Source of the DNA: Pseudorhizobium pelagicum
GTDB lineage: Bacteria > Pseudomonadota > Alphaproteobacteria > Rhizobiales > Rhizobiaceae
Direction of reading: 5' to 3'
Assembly (NCBI GenBank): GCA_000722615.1
Contig: JOKI01000030.1
Coordinates: 317-49,348 of the forward strand
DNA: 49,032 nucleotides
Below the pieces are notes generated by a model. That model was not told the DNA's origin. It searched no databases and saw only the letters and a list, made by a program, of their open reading frames with translations. Position 1 is the first letter of the stretch; each line of letters starts with the position of its first letter. Shown one piece after another: positions 1 through 7,560 of the stretch. Both the position numbers and the translations under genes were made by a program.

Positions 1-102
1 CAGACCAACAGCATCGGCGATCGTGACCAGCGCTTCACCCAGGCTCCGGATCAGACCATCGATCGTGGCGACTACTACGAAGGCGCAAACCGCCCGCAGT
101 AA
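1..102 (+). CDS. C-terminal part of a small DYYEGA-family exported protein
   Basis: The window opens inside a reading frame that ends with a TAA at 100-102. The visible 33 residues contain a TNSIGDRD stretch and finish RGDYYEGANRPQ. The same ending, DYYEGA followed by a short Pro-containing tail, closes the next two small genes, so this is the first of three tandem paralogues. The start, and presumably a signal peptide, lie before the window. Function is unknown to me. The tail is rich in charged and small residues and has no visible catalytic motif. Confidence 0.7.
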   Translation, partial: QTNSIGDRDQRFTQAPDQTIDRGDYYEGANRPQ

Positions 103-118
103 CCGGCCACCGCTGCCA

Positions 119-156
119 GGTTCGTCGCAACGATCCACCGCTTTGCGCGACGAACC
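119..156 (+). other. Perfect 10-bp inverted repeat between two DYYEGA genes
   Basis: GGTTCGTCGC at 119-128 pairs perfectly with GCGACGAACC at 147-156 around an 18-nt loop. No T-tract follows, so it is a poor intrinsic terminator. It may be an mRNA stabiliser or processing hairpin between the two cistrons, or part of a small RNA. The ribosome binding site of the next gene (AAGGAC) lies just after it. Confidence 0.45.
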
Positions 157-177
157 GGAAATCCAAGGACAACTTTC

Positions 178-420
178 ATGAAGAACATTATTGCTGGCAT
201 GATGGCGCTCGGCGTCATCGCCGCCGCTTCCTCCGGTCTTGCCGCAGATGGCGAGTATTACACCGGCGCCAAGACCACGACGTCAGGCATCGACAGAACC
301 CATACGGGCAGCATCGGCGATCGGGAGGGAATGCAGATCAAGACCTCGCGGGACAACCGCACGCCCTTCGATACGACGGATCGAGGCGACTACTACGAAG
401 GCGCGCAACGGCCTCATTAA
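178..420 (+). CDS. Small exported DYYEGA-family protein (80 aa)
   Basis: The protein begins MKNIIAGMMALGVIAAASSGLAADG, a clear Sec signal peptide with likely cleavage near residue 22 (GLA/AD). The mature part is about 58 residues, hydrophilic, with a TGSIGDREG stretch and the ending RGDYYEGAQRPH. It shares TGSIGDR and DYYEGA with the upstream partial gene and TGSI plus DYYEGA with the gene at 835. The start is supported by AAGGAC about 7 nt before the ATG. It is followed by a strong intrinsic terminator, so the first two copies may form one transcript. I do not recognise a named family. A periplasmic or surface location is inferred from the signal peptide only. Confidence 0.8.
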   Translation: MKNIIAGMMALGVIAAASSGLAADGEYYTGAKTTTSGIDRTHTGSIGDREGMQIKTSRDNRTPFDTTDRGDYYEGAQRPH

Positions 421-452
421 GGCCCATCTGCCGCTTCTGATACAAACTGAAA

Positions 453-480
453 AAAAACCAGCCGCGAGCGGCTGGTTTTT
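453..480 (+). terminator. Rho-independent terminator after the DYYEGA pair
   Basis: A 12-bp stem formed by 453-464 and 469-480 encloses a CGAG tetraloop. The stem core is AACCAGCCG/CGGCTGGTT, preceded by a run of A and ending in five T. It lies 32 nt after the stop at 420. The A-run on the 5' side could make it work in both directions, but no minus-strand gene converges here. Confidence 0.85.
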
Positions 481-834
481 GCAGTTCATTCAAGACACCG
501 GCTGAAAGGCGGGTCGCAATCGCCCTTCACCTGTTCGCGAGCAATGGTCTCTCAATCACTGCCCACACGGACACCATAGATTAACGAATCATACGAATCA
601 ACGTTGGACAGGCCCGACCTCTCCAAGAATCTCCGATCCCGTGTTCTTGCGACCGCGACACAAGAGACAGAGTGTCACACTTAGGCGAATTTCGGTTCAC
701 ATCCACTTGATCTTTCAGTGTTTTCTTTGTGAACGCCTGATGCAATCTCTGGGGAACGATGTTCGTCGGTCCGGGTTATCCCAGTGCAAGCCGGCACCGA
801 TCAGCCGCTCGCAAGAGATAAAAGGACAAAAGAC
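481..834 (+). promoter_or_regulatory. 354-base upstream region of the third DYYEGA gene with three GANTC sites
   Basis: No credible gene is seen here. GAATC occurs at 586-590, 595-599 and 627-631; GANTC is the CcrM methylation target in alphaproteobacteria. The first two lie within a direct repeat ACGAATCA spaced 9 bp apart. The downstream half is AT-richer than its surroundings, as expected for a promoter and leader. An ORF at 641-838 overlaps the next start and has no coding character, so I reject it. Confidence 0.4.
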
Positions 835-1101
835 ATGAAAACCTACATCAAGACAGGCTTTACGGCCGCACTCATCGCTTCGGCCACCTTTGCAGGTTCC
901 GCCATGGCGCAGTCGACGCAGTATCAGCCGTATGCGGACTCGCCTTCGGCCGTTGACGACACCACTGTCGACCGTTCGACCACGGGCAGCATCTACCCGT
1001 TCAACCAGGGCATGACCCGCAGCAACATGTCGAACAGCAACATCGACAACTCCACCGACACTGGCGACTACTACGAAGGCGCAATGCCTCCGACCAACTA
1101 A
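835..1101 (+). CDS. Small exported DYYEGA-family protein (88 aa)
   Basis: The ATG at 835 is preceded by AAAAGGAC, a good ribosome binding site. An upstream in-frame start at 784 is not supported. The first 26 residues form a signal peptide (hydrophobic core AALIASATFAGSAMA, cleavage after AMA). The mature chain is Ser/Thr/Asn-rich (SNMSNSNIDNSTDT), contains TTGSIYPFNQ, and ends TGDYYEGAMPPTN. It is therefore a paralogue of the two upstream proteins but is transcribed separately, since a terminator and a long regulatory region intervene. No known domain is recognised and there is no cysteine. A periplasmic or secreted role is inferred. Confidence 0.8.
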   Translation: MKTYIKTGFTAALIASATFAGSAMAQSTQYQPYADSPSAVDDTTVDRSTTGSIYPFNQGMTRSNMSNSNIDNSTDTGDYYEGAMPPTN

Positions 1102-1162
1102 GCAGTTCCTTCAAGCCACCGTTCCCGCTCGGGTCGCAACCAGCGAGCGGGGTCGAAATGAG

Positions 1163-1188
1163 AAGGCCGGCGAAAGCCGGCTTTTTCT
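1163..1188 (+). terminator. Rho-independent terminator after the third DYYEGA gene
   Basis: The stem GCCGGC (1166-1171) - GAAA loop - GCCGGC (1176-1181) is extended by AAG/TTT pairs and followed by a T-rich run (CTTTTTCTTT). Confidence 0.85.
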
Positions 1189-1337
1189 TTGCGCGGCGGA
1201 CATTCGGCCAGCCCGCAGCCTTTCCGCCGCCGCCCTCTTCCATTTCCCGCCCCTCCTGAACCGAAGATGAACCCTCGCCTCAGCGTGAGTTCAGGGCCGA
1301 AGCCTATGGTCTTCCCATCGGGTTTGGGGAAACGCAC

Positions 1338-1505
1338 ATGTCCACTCTGGTTCGCCGCTTCATCATCGTCACCTTGCTCTGCGCCAACTTCGCCATCCTG
1401 TTCACGGCCCTGGTCGCGCAGCCCAGCCAAAGATCCTCGGCACTCCTGACGGGTCCGTCGGCGACCTGCTCCCCGTCCGCATTCCGCTGTGGATTGGCCC
1501 TATGA
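1338..1505 (+). CDS. Putative small membrane or exported protein (55 aa)
   Basis: The frame runs from ATG at 1338 to TGA at 1503-1505 and encodes a 55-residue protein. It starts MSTLVRRFIIVTLLCANFAI and has a single hydrophobic segment at about residues 8-27, either a membrane anchor or an uncleaved signal. GGGGA lies about 8 nt before the ATG. Its stop overlaps the start of the next small ORF as ATGA, a translational coupling arrangement that supports both being real. I recognise no family, and two cysteines (44, 51) in the C-terminal part are the only notable residues. It could still be chance in GC-rich DNA. Confidence 0.4.
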   Translation: MSTLVRRFIIVTLLCANFAILFTALVAQPSQRSSALLTGPSATCSPSAFRCGLAL

Positions 1506-1684
1506 GCCGGCGCAGACGCACAGCAGGCGCGGTCGTGACCGCGCTTCGCCTGACGGTAGCGGCACTGGCACTGGTCGGACCACTGGCCGCCGTCACCGTT
1601 CAAACGTCGGAACACGGGCTATTTCCAAAGCAGGGCGCCGGCCTGGTGCTCTTCGTCAGCCTTCAGCGGCAGTCCATGAGCTGA
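1502..1684 (+). CDS. Putative small membrane protein (60 aa), coupled to the previous ORF
   Basis: It starts at ATG 1502, inside the ATGA overlap with the 55-aa ORF, and is 60 residues long. The basic N-terminus (MSRRRRTAG) precedes a hydrophobic stretch at about residues 9-32, consistent with an N-in membrane segment or signal peptide. The remainder (TVQTSEHGLFPKQG...) is unremarkable. Its stop lies 61 nt before the amn start. No family is recognised. Support is positional (overlap, topology), not homology. Confidence 0.4.
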   Translation: MSRRRRTAGAVVTALRLTVAALALVGPLAAVTVQTSEHGLFPKQGAGLVLFVSLQRQSMS

Positions 1685-1712
1685 TGCCGCGACGATAGCC
1701 GCTGTCTGTGTT

Positions 1713-1740
1713 TTGCTTGTTACGGACTTCGATCTATAAT
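1713..1740 (+). promoter_or_regulatory. Candidate sigma-70 promoter of amn
   Basis: TTGCTT (1713-1718), a 16-bp spacer and a perfect TATAAT (1735-1740) lie directly before amn. The expected +1 falls within about two bases of the ATG at 1746, so the message could be leaderless. No Shine-Dalgarno sequence is visible between the -10 box and the ATG. Confidence 0.5.
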
Positions 1741-1745
1741 GGTGC

Positions 1746-3248
1746 ATGAGCAAACGAATCTCCTCCTTCACCAATCCTTCCTCCATCATCCCGAGCGCCT
1801 ATGAGCCGCGTGTCTTTGACGACGCCACGGCCGCCGTCGACGCGCTGACCGAACTCTACGAGCGCAACACCGGCTTCCTCGTGGAGGCGTTCGGGGCGCT
1901 CGCAAAGGGCGCTCCGGTCACGGGCCGATACCGCGCCTGCTATCCGCAGGTCAGCATCGAGACGACCTCCTTCGGCCACGCCGACTCGAGGCTCTCCTAC
2001 GGGCATGTGACCTCCCCCGGCGTCTATACGACGACGGTGACCAAGCCGAAGCTGTTCCGCCGCTACCTGATCGAACAGCTCGATCTCCTGATGCGCAACC
2101 ATAGCGTCCCGGTGACGGTCTCGGAATCCGACACGCCGATCCCGCTGCATTTCGCCTTCGGCGAGGGTGCGCATGTGGAGGCGTCCGCGACCGCCAGCCT
2201 GTCGGACGTGAGCCTGCGCGATCTGTTCGACACGCCCGACCTCAACACGACCGACGACCTGATTGCCAATGGCGAATACGATCAGGTGCCGGGAGAGCCG
2301 GCACCGCTGGCGCCCTTTACGGCGCAGCGCATCGATTATTCGCTGGCCCGGCTCAGCCATTACACCGCGACCAGTGCCGACCACTTCCAGAACTTCGTGC
2401 TGTTTACCAACTACCAGTTCTACATCGATGAATTCGCCGCCTGGGCCCGCGAGATCATGGCCAGGGGCGGCGACGGCTATGACGCCTTCGTCGAGCCCGG
2501 CAATGTCGTGACGATGGCTGGCTCCGTCAGGGACGACACCGGGGTTGTCGGCCGCATGCCGCAGATGCCGGCCTATCATCTGAAGAAGGCGGGCCACAGC
2601 GGCATCACCCTCGTCAACATCGGGGTCGGCCCTTCCAACGCCAAGACGATCACCGACCACATCGCGGTGCTTCGCCCGCATGCCTGGCTGATGGTCGGCC
2701 ACTGCGCCGGCCTGCGCAATAGCCAGCGGCTCGGCGACTATGTGCTGGCGCATGCCTATGTGCGCGAGGACCATGTGCTCGATGACGACCTGCCCGTCTG
2801 GGTGCCGATCCCGGCGCTGGCGGAAGTGCAGCAGGCGCTCGAGGATGCCGTCGAGGAGATCACCGGCTACGAAGGCTTCGAGCTGAAGCGCATCATGCGC
2901 ACCGGAACGGTCGCCACCATCGACAACCGCAACTGGGAACTGCGCGACCAGCGCGGTCCGGTCAAGCGGCTGTCGCAGTCACGCGCCATCGCGCTCGACA
3001 TGGAATCGGCGACGATCGCGGCCAACGGTTTCCGCTTCCGCGTTCCCTATGGCACGCTGCTCTGCGTCTCCGACAAGCCGCTGCACGGCGAGCTGAAGCT
3101 GCCCGGAATGGCCACCGCCTTCTACCGGACGCAGGTCAGCCAGCACCTGCAGATCGGTATCTGCGCCGTCCAGAAGCTCGCGGCCATGCCGATCGAACGG
3201 CTGCATTCGCGCAAGCTTCGCAGCTTCTACGAGACTGCTTTCCAGTAG
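1746..3248 (+). CDS. amn: AMP nucleosidase
   Basis: This 500-aa cytoplasmic enzyme hydrolyses AMP to adenine and ribose 5-phosphate, feeding purine salvage and limiting AMP. Length and layout match the Amn family: an N-terminal Amn-specific domain (about 1-200, with SYGHVTSPGVYTTTVTKPKLFR) and a C-terminal nucleoside-phosphorylase-like domain. Visible in the latter are the NIGVGPSNAKT and LMVGHCAGLR stretches and the DMESATIAANGFRFRVPYGTLLCVSDKPLHGE segment that contacts base and ribose. The start at 1746 follows a perfect -10 box by five bases with no ribosome binding site. It ends facing the aminotransferase gene across a short hairpin. Confidence 0.93.
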   Translation: MSKRISSFTNPSSIIPSAYEPRVFDDATAAVDALTELYERNTGFLVEAFGALAKGAPVTGRYRACYPQVSIETTSFGHADSRLSYGHVTSPGVYTTTVTKPKLFRRYLIEQLDLLMRNHSVPVTVSESDTPIPLHFAFGEGAHVEASATASLSDVSLRDLFDTPDLNTTDDLIANGEYDQVPGEPAPLAPFTAQRIDYSLARLSHYTATSADHFQNFVLFTNYQFYIDEFAAWAREIMARGGDGYDAFVEPGNVVTMAGSVRDDTGVVGRMPQMPAYHLKKAGHSGITLVNIGVGPSNAKTITDHIAVLRPHAWLMVGHCAGLRNSQRLGDYVLAHAYVREDHVLDDDLPVWVPIPALAEVQQALEDAVEEITGYEGFELKRIMRTGTVATIDNRNWELRDQRGPVKRLSQSRAIALDMESATIAANGFRFRVPYGTLLCVSDKPLHGELKLPGMATAFYRTQVSQHLQIGICAVQKLAAMPIERLHSRKLRSFYETAFQ

Positions 3249-3268
3249 GCGGCCCACCCGTGGGCGCC
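3248..3268. terminator. Hairpin between convergent amn and the aminotransferase gene
   Basis: GCCCAC and GTGGGC pair around a 2-nt loop, and flanking GGC/GCC extend the stem with one bulge. It sits in the 27-bp convergent gap. No T-run is present on either strand, so it is at best a weak bidirectional terminator. Confidence 0.4.
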
Positions 3269-3275
3269 GTGACCG

Positions 3276-4640
3276 CTACTCCCTGACGGTGTCGCGCAGG
3301 TGGTCGAGGCCCTTGCGCAGGGTATCGACCATCTCGTCGACTTCGGAACGTGCGATGATCAGCGCCGGTGACGCCAGCATGCGGTCGTCGGTTGCGCGCA
3401 TGACGAGGCCGTTGTCGAGGCAGTGGTTGCGCACCAGCGTGCCGACGTCGTCGGGACTTGAGTAGCGGCGGCGGGTCGATTTGTCGGCGGCGAGCTGGAG
3501 ACCGCCGATCAGGCCGACGCTTTCTGCCTCGCCCACCACCTCATGGTCCTCCAGGCTTTTCCAGGCCTGCGCGAAATAGGGGCCGATGTCGTCGCGCACC
3601 CGCTCGACCAGCCCCTCCTCCTCGATGATGCGCAGGTTTTCCAGCGCCGCGGCGGCGCAGACCGGATGACCGGAGTAGGTGAAGCCGTGGTAGAAACCGC
3701 CGAGTTCCTCCACCATCACCTCCGCCACCCGGTCGCTGACCAGCACGCCGCCGATCGGCAGATAGCCGGAAGAGAGGCCCTTCGCGATCGGCGCCAGATC
3801 CGGCTCGACGCCGTAGTGCTGGTGGCCGAACCAGGAACCCAGGCGGCCAAAGCCGCAGATCACCTCGTCGCAGACGAGCAGAATGTTACGCTCCCGGCAG
3901 ATACGGGCAATTTCCGGCCAATAGGTGTCGGGCGGGATGATGACGCCGCCGGCGCCCTGGATGGGTTCGGCGACGAAGGCAGCGACATTGTCCTCGCCCA
4001 GTTCGTCGATCTTCTCCTCCAGTTCGCGCGCCACCTTCAGGCCGAAGTCGGCGGGTGAGAGGTCGCCGCCCTCGGCGTACCAGTAGGGCTGATTGATGTG
4101 GGAGATGCCCTCGATCGGTAGGTTGCCCTGCTCGTGCATCAGCTTCATGCCGCCGAGCGAGGCGCCGGCGACCGTCGAGCCGTGATAGGCGTTCTTGCGG
4201 GCGATCACCTGGGTCTTGGTCGGCTTGCCGAGCGCCTTCCAGTAGACGCGCGCCATGCGGAACCAGGTGTCGTTCGCCTCCGAGCCGGAGTTGGTGAAGA
4301 AGACGCGATTGAGCTTGTCGCCGGTGTGCGAGGCGATCTTCTCGGCCAGCAGCGTCGCCGGCGCCGTCGTGGTGCCGAAAAAGGTGTTGTAATAGGGCAG
4401 CTCCTGCATCTGCCGATAGGCCGCCTCGGCAATCTCCTTGCGGCCGTAGCCGACGTTGACGCACCAGAGGCCGGCAAAGCCGTCGAGATATTTCCGGCCG
4501 TGGTTGTCGAAGATATGGACGCCCTCGCCCCTCTGGATGATGCGCGTGCCGGCGGCATTGAGCTTCTTCATGTCGGAGAAGGGATGCAGGTGGTGGGCCG
4601 CGTCGATGGCTCCGAGGTTGGAAAGGGGCATGTCGGTCAT
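3276..4640 (-). CDS. Class III (omega) aminotransferase, PLP-dependent
   Basis: The protein is 454 aa if read from the ATG at 4640, which has GGCGGAG upstream; an ATG at 4673 would add 11 residues without a better site. It is a fold-type I PLP enzyme. The FFTNSGSEANDTWFRMAR phosphate-binding segment, VAEPIQGAGGVIIPP, LLVCDEVICGFGRLG (PLP-ring Asp) and APIAKGLSSGYLPIGG with the Schiff-base Lys are all present. The closest known types are putrescine/polyamine:pyruvate and beta-alanine:pyruvate transaminases (SpuC-like). It is divergent from a glutamine-synthetase-like ligase, as in polyamine utilisation loci, which favours an amine substrate. The substrate itself is inferred. Confidence 0.88.
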   Translation of the reverse strand: MTDMPLSNLGAIDAAHHLHPFSDMKKLNAAGTRIIQRGEGVHIFDNHGRKYLDGFAGLWCVNVGYGRKEIAEAAYRQMQELPYYNTFFGTTTAPATLLAEKIASHTGDKLNRVFFTNSGSEANDTWFRMARVYWKALGKPTKTQVIARKNAYHGSTVAGASLGGMKLMHEQGNLPIEGISHINQPYWYAEGGDLSPADFGLKVARELEEKIDELGEDNVAAFVAEPIQGAGGVIIPPDTYWPEIARICRERNILLVCDEVICGFGRLGSWFGHQHYGVEPDLAPIAKGLSSGYLPIGGVLVSDRVAEVMVEELGGFYHGFTYSGHPVCAAAALENLRIIEEEGLVERVRDDIGPYFAQAWKSLEDHEVVGEAESVGLIGGLQLAADKSTRRRYSSPDDVGTLVRNHCLDNGLVMRATDDRMLASPALIIARSEVDEMVDTLRKGLDHLRDTVRE

Positions 4641-4724
4641 GGAGCGGTCTCCGCCTTGCGATTGTGTGCGCAATTCTTATCGGCTACGAACGAGGCTCCG
4701 CAACCTCCTTAAAAGACATTCCCC

Positions 4725-6056
4725 ATGGCCGACGACACTGCCCCGCCCCGCATCGAGATCCTGCTCGTCGGCATGAACGGAGACCTGCGCGGCAAGCAGA
4801 TTCCGCTGGAGGCGGAAAAGAAGGTCTGGGACGGCACCGTGCGGCTCCCCTCCTCCACGCAGTCACTCGACATCTGGGGCGACGACAACGACGACATCAC
4901 CGGCCTGTCGCTGTCGATCGGCGATCCCGACGGGCTCTGCATCCCGGACCGCCGCAGCCTGGCGCCGATGCCCTGGGCGCCGGACGGTTCGCAGCAGGTG
5001 CTCTCGACGATGCATGAGCTCGACGGAAGCCCAAGCTTCATGGACCCGCGGGCCATTCTTGCGGCCATGCTGAAGCGTTACGAGGACCGCGGCCTGACGC
5101 CGGTGGTGGCGACCGAGCTGGAGTTCTACGTGGTGGAGGACGACTGGCGCGAGACGGGCATGCCGCGTCCGCCGCAGAAACTGACCTACCGCGGCGATCC
5201 GAACGGCTTCCAGCTTTACGACATGACGGCGGTCGATGCGCTCGACGATTATCTGCGAACGGTGCGGGCCTGGGCGAAGGCACAAGGCCTGCCCGCGGAT
5301 GCCACGACCGCGGAATTCGGACCCGGCCAGTTCGAGATCAATCTCCTGCACCGGCCCGACGCGCTGGCCGCCGCGGACGACTGCATCTACCTGAAGCGCA
5401 TCGCCGAGCAGGCCGCCCGCCGGCATGGGCTGAAATCCACCTGCATGGCAAAGCCCTATAGCGACCACGCGGGCTCCGGACTGCATGTGCACGCCAGCAT
5501 CATCGATCGCAAGGGCAACAACGTGCTGGATGCCCGGGATGGCGATCCGGTCGTGCTGCGCTCCGTCTGCGCCGGCATGCTGGACACCATGCGCGACGCA
5601 CAGCTGATCTTTGCGCCCTTTGCCAATTCCTACCGCAGGTTCCAGCCCGGCTCCTTCGCGCCGGTCGATATCGACTGGGGCTTTGGCCACCGCGGCACGG
5701 CGGTGCGCATTCCCGACCAGAACGGACCGGCCGCACGCATCGAGCATCGCGTCGCCGGTGCCGACGCCAATCCCTACCTGTTGCTGACGGCAATCCTGGG
5801 CGGCATGCTGCTCGGGCTCGACGAAGACCTCGATCCGGGTCCGGCGACGCAGCCCGGCGAGGCGCCTCCCGGCAACCGGCGACTGACCCATGACTTCCTG
5901 ACGGCGGTGGAGGATTTCTCCGCCTCGCCCTTCATCGGCGACGTGTTCGGCGCGCGCTATCAGCGGCTCTACGGCGACACGAAGCGGAAGGAGGCGATCG
6001 CCCATCTCCGCACCGTGTCCGACTTCGACTACAGGACCTATCTGCCGCGCATCTGA
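4725..6056 (+). CDS. Glutamine synthetase family protein (gamma-glutamylpolyamine synthetase-like)
   Basis: This 443-aa protein has the type I GS fold: an N-terminal beta-grasp (about 10-110, including LVGMNGDLRGKQIP) and a catalytic domain. The latter shows ATELEFYVVE (metal Glu), TAEFGPGQFEINL, DHAGSGLHVHASI (metal His/ATP) and the RIEHRVAGADANPYL arginine motif. It lacks the Tyr adenylylation segment typical of GlnA, as expected for PuuA/GlnA-like amine ligases. These ATP-dependent enzymes join glutamate to putrescine or another amine. The start lies 84 bp from the divergent aminotransferase start, so the two probably share a control region. Function as a polyamine ligase is inferred from family and neighbour. 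Confidence 0.85.
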   Translation: MADDTAPPRIEILLVGMNGDLRGKQIPLEAEKKVWDGTVRLPSSTQSLDIWGDDNDDITGLSLSIGDPDGLCIPDRRSLAPMPWAPDGSQQVLSTMHELDGSPSFMDPRAILAAMLKRYEDRGLTPVVATELEFYVVEDDWRETGMPRPPQKLTYRGDPNGFQLYDMTAVDALDDYLRTVRAWAKAQGLPADATTAEFGPGQFEINLLHRPDALAAADDCIYLKRIAEQAARRHGLKSTCMAKPYSDHAGSGLHVHASIIDRKGNNVLDARDGDPVVLRSVCAGMLDTMRDAQLIFAPFANSYRRFQPGSFAPVDIDWGFGHRGTAVRIPDQNGPAARIEHRVAGADANPYLLLTAILGGMLLGLDEDLDPGPATQPGEAPPGNRRLTHDFLTAVEDFSASPFIGDVFGARYQRLYGDTKRKEAIAHLRTVSDFDYRTYLPRI

Positions 6057-6062
6057 GACGCC

Positions 6063-7001
6063 TCAGATGCCGGCGCCGGCTTCCTGCGCCTGCTCTTCGA
6101 CGGGCTTGCGCTCGACGAAGACCTTCAGCTCGCCGGCATGGATGCGGATCTTCACGTTGCGGTCCATCGGCAGAAGCTCACCGTCGATGACGCAGCGCAC
6201 GTCCTTGCGTGCGCGCGGAAAACGCAGCTCCAGTTCCGTGGCGGTCATTGCGGTCACCGCATCGTTCTCCTTCAGCCGGCCGCGCAGGATGTCGAGCGTC
6301 AGCCGCGCGACCCCGCCGGGCGTCAGCGGGTCGGCGATGTAGAAGCCGAGGCGCCCACCCGTCAGATTGTCTGCGAACAGAAGCGGATCGGGACCGAACT
6401 CGTTGTTGGAGACGGAGATCGCCGACACCTTGCGCAGTCCCGTCTTTCCTCCGGCATCGAAATCGACCTGGAAGACCGGCGGGTTGAACATGACGCCGAG
6501 CACCGCCCTGGCGCTGGCGCGCATCTTGCCGAACCGGGAGCCGTAGGTCATCGAGTTGCGCAAGCGCACCATGCGGGCGTGAAGACCGGCCGAAAACTGA
6601 TGGACGAAGCTTTTGCCGTTGGCGCTGGCGATATCCACCTGCTGCACATGCCCCTCGGCCAGGACATCCAGCACGCCCCAGATATCCAGCGGCAGATGCA
6701 GCGACCGTGCAAAGAGGTTCATGGTGCCGGCGGGCACGACGCCGAGAGTCAGTCCGCTGCGCCAGGCGATATCGGCGGCGGCCGAGATCGTGCCGTCACC
6801 GCCGCCAGCAATCAGTCCCTCGATGCCCGGCGTGGCCGCGGCCCGCTCCATCGTCGCCACGACGTCCTTTCCGGCAACCACATGGCATTCGATCTGGTGA
6901 CCCGCGTCCTTGAAGACTGCAGCCGAATGAGCGCAATAGGCGTCCATATCGGTGGTCCTGAAGGTTCCGCCATCGCGGTTGAAGACGGCAACAAGGTTCA
7001 T
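6063..7001 (-). CDS. Diacylglycerol/lipid kinase family protein (YegS/DagK type)
   Basis: The soluble lipid kinase fold is visible: MNLVAVFNRDGGTF at the N-terminus, then IAGGGDGTISAAADIAW (GGDGT nucleotide-binding motif) and LGVVPAGTMNLFARSL. The C-terminal beta domain ends with VRCVIDGELLP. The start at 7001 is chosen because the family begins here, with GAGAG upstream; the frame stays open to 7103 but that extension is basic and non-homologous. It probably phosphorylates diacylglycerol or a related lipid, feeding phosphatidic acid into membrane synthesis. It ends six bases from the GS-like stop (convergent). The exact substrate is unknown. Confidence 0.86.
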   Translation of the reverse strand: MNLVAVFNRDGGTFRTTDMDAYCAHSAAVFKDAGHQIECHVVAGKDVVATMERAAATPGIEGLIAGGGDGTISAAADIAWRSGLTLGVVPAGTMNLFARSLHLPLDIWGVLDVLAEGHVQQVDIASANGKSFVHQFSAGLHARMVRLRNSMTYGSRFGKMRASARAVLGVMFNPPVFQVDFDAGGKTGLRKVSAISVSNNEFGPDPLLFADNLTGGRLGFYIADPLTPGGVARLTLDILRGRLKENDAVTAMTATELELRFPRARKDVRCVIDGELLPMDRNVKIRIHAGELKVFVERKPVEEQAQEAGAGI

Positions 7002-7144
7002 CTGGCGCTCTCGATCAGCCTGGGGTTTAGCCGTGGAACAACGGCCTTTGGCGTAAATGGTTGCTCCGCTGCACCTGCGTCGGCGGGTCGAACTTGCGGC
7101 CAACGGACGTCACCGGCCCGCTGACTGCGGACACGATGGGCACC

Positions 7145-7540
7145 TCAGGCGGCGGAGCGGACCTTCTGCTGCGGCGGCATCACAGCGGAGACCTGATCGT
7201 CGCCGCACATCACATGCTCGCTGCCCCAGAGGCGAAGGGCACTGATCACAGGCTCCAGCGTCTTGCCCAGGGGCGTCAGGTCATAATCCACGCGGGGCGG
7301 CACGACGGCATGGACGGTCCTGGAAACCAGTCCCGCCTCCTCCAGCTCCCGCAGCTGCTTGGTCAGCATCCGCTGGGTAACGGCGGGAATGCGGCGGCGC
7401 AGCTCGTTGAAGCGCAGGGTCCCCTCCTCCAGCAGATGGTGCAGGATGACGCCCTTCCACTTCCCGTCGAGGAAGCTCAAGGTCGCCTCGACGGGACAAC
7501 CGGGAAAATAATCAATCAGCTTGGCGCGTGGGCGGGACAT
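7145..7540 (-). CDS. HxlR-family transcriptional regulator
   Basis: This 131-aa winged-helix protein shows the HxlR signature. [58 protein letters not shown] spans residues about 15-73, and the N-terminal Cys15 is the position that senses electrophiles or oxidants in several family members. The beta-wing follows ([15 protein letters not shown]). The frame is open far upstream, but family homology starts at [12 protein letters not shown] (7540). It is divergent from the quinone-reductase-like gene at 7643, the usual HxlR arrangement, and probably controls that gene and itself through the inverted repeat in the gap. Confidence 0.9.
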   Translation of the reverse strand: MSRPRAKLIDYFPGCPVEATLSFLDGKWKGVILHHLLEEGTLRFNELRRRIPAVTQRMLTKQLRELEEAGLVSRTVHAVVPPRVDYDLTPLGKTLEPVISALRLWGSEHVMCGDDQVSAVMPPQQKVRSAA

Positions 7541-7560
7541 CGACGGTATCCATTTTGATA

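Noticed and set aside
641..838. 65-codon ORF before the third DYYEGA gene
   Set aside because: It overlaps the better-supported start at 835, lacks a ribosome binding site and has no coding character.
1734..2774. Long minus-strand ORF across amn
   Set aside because: It is antisense to a confidently identified enzyme. Long antisense frames are usual in GC-rich DNA.
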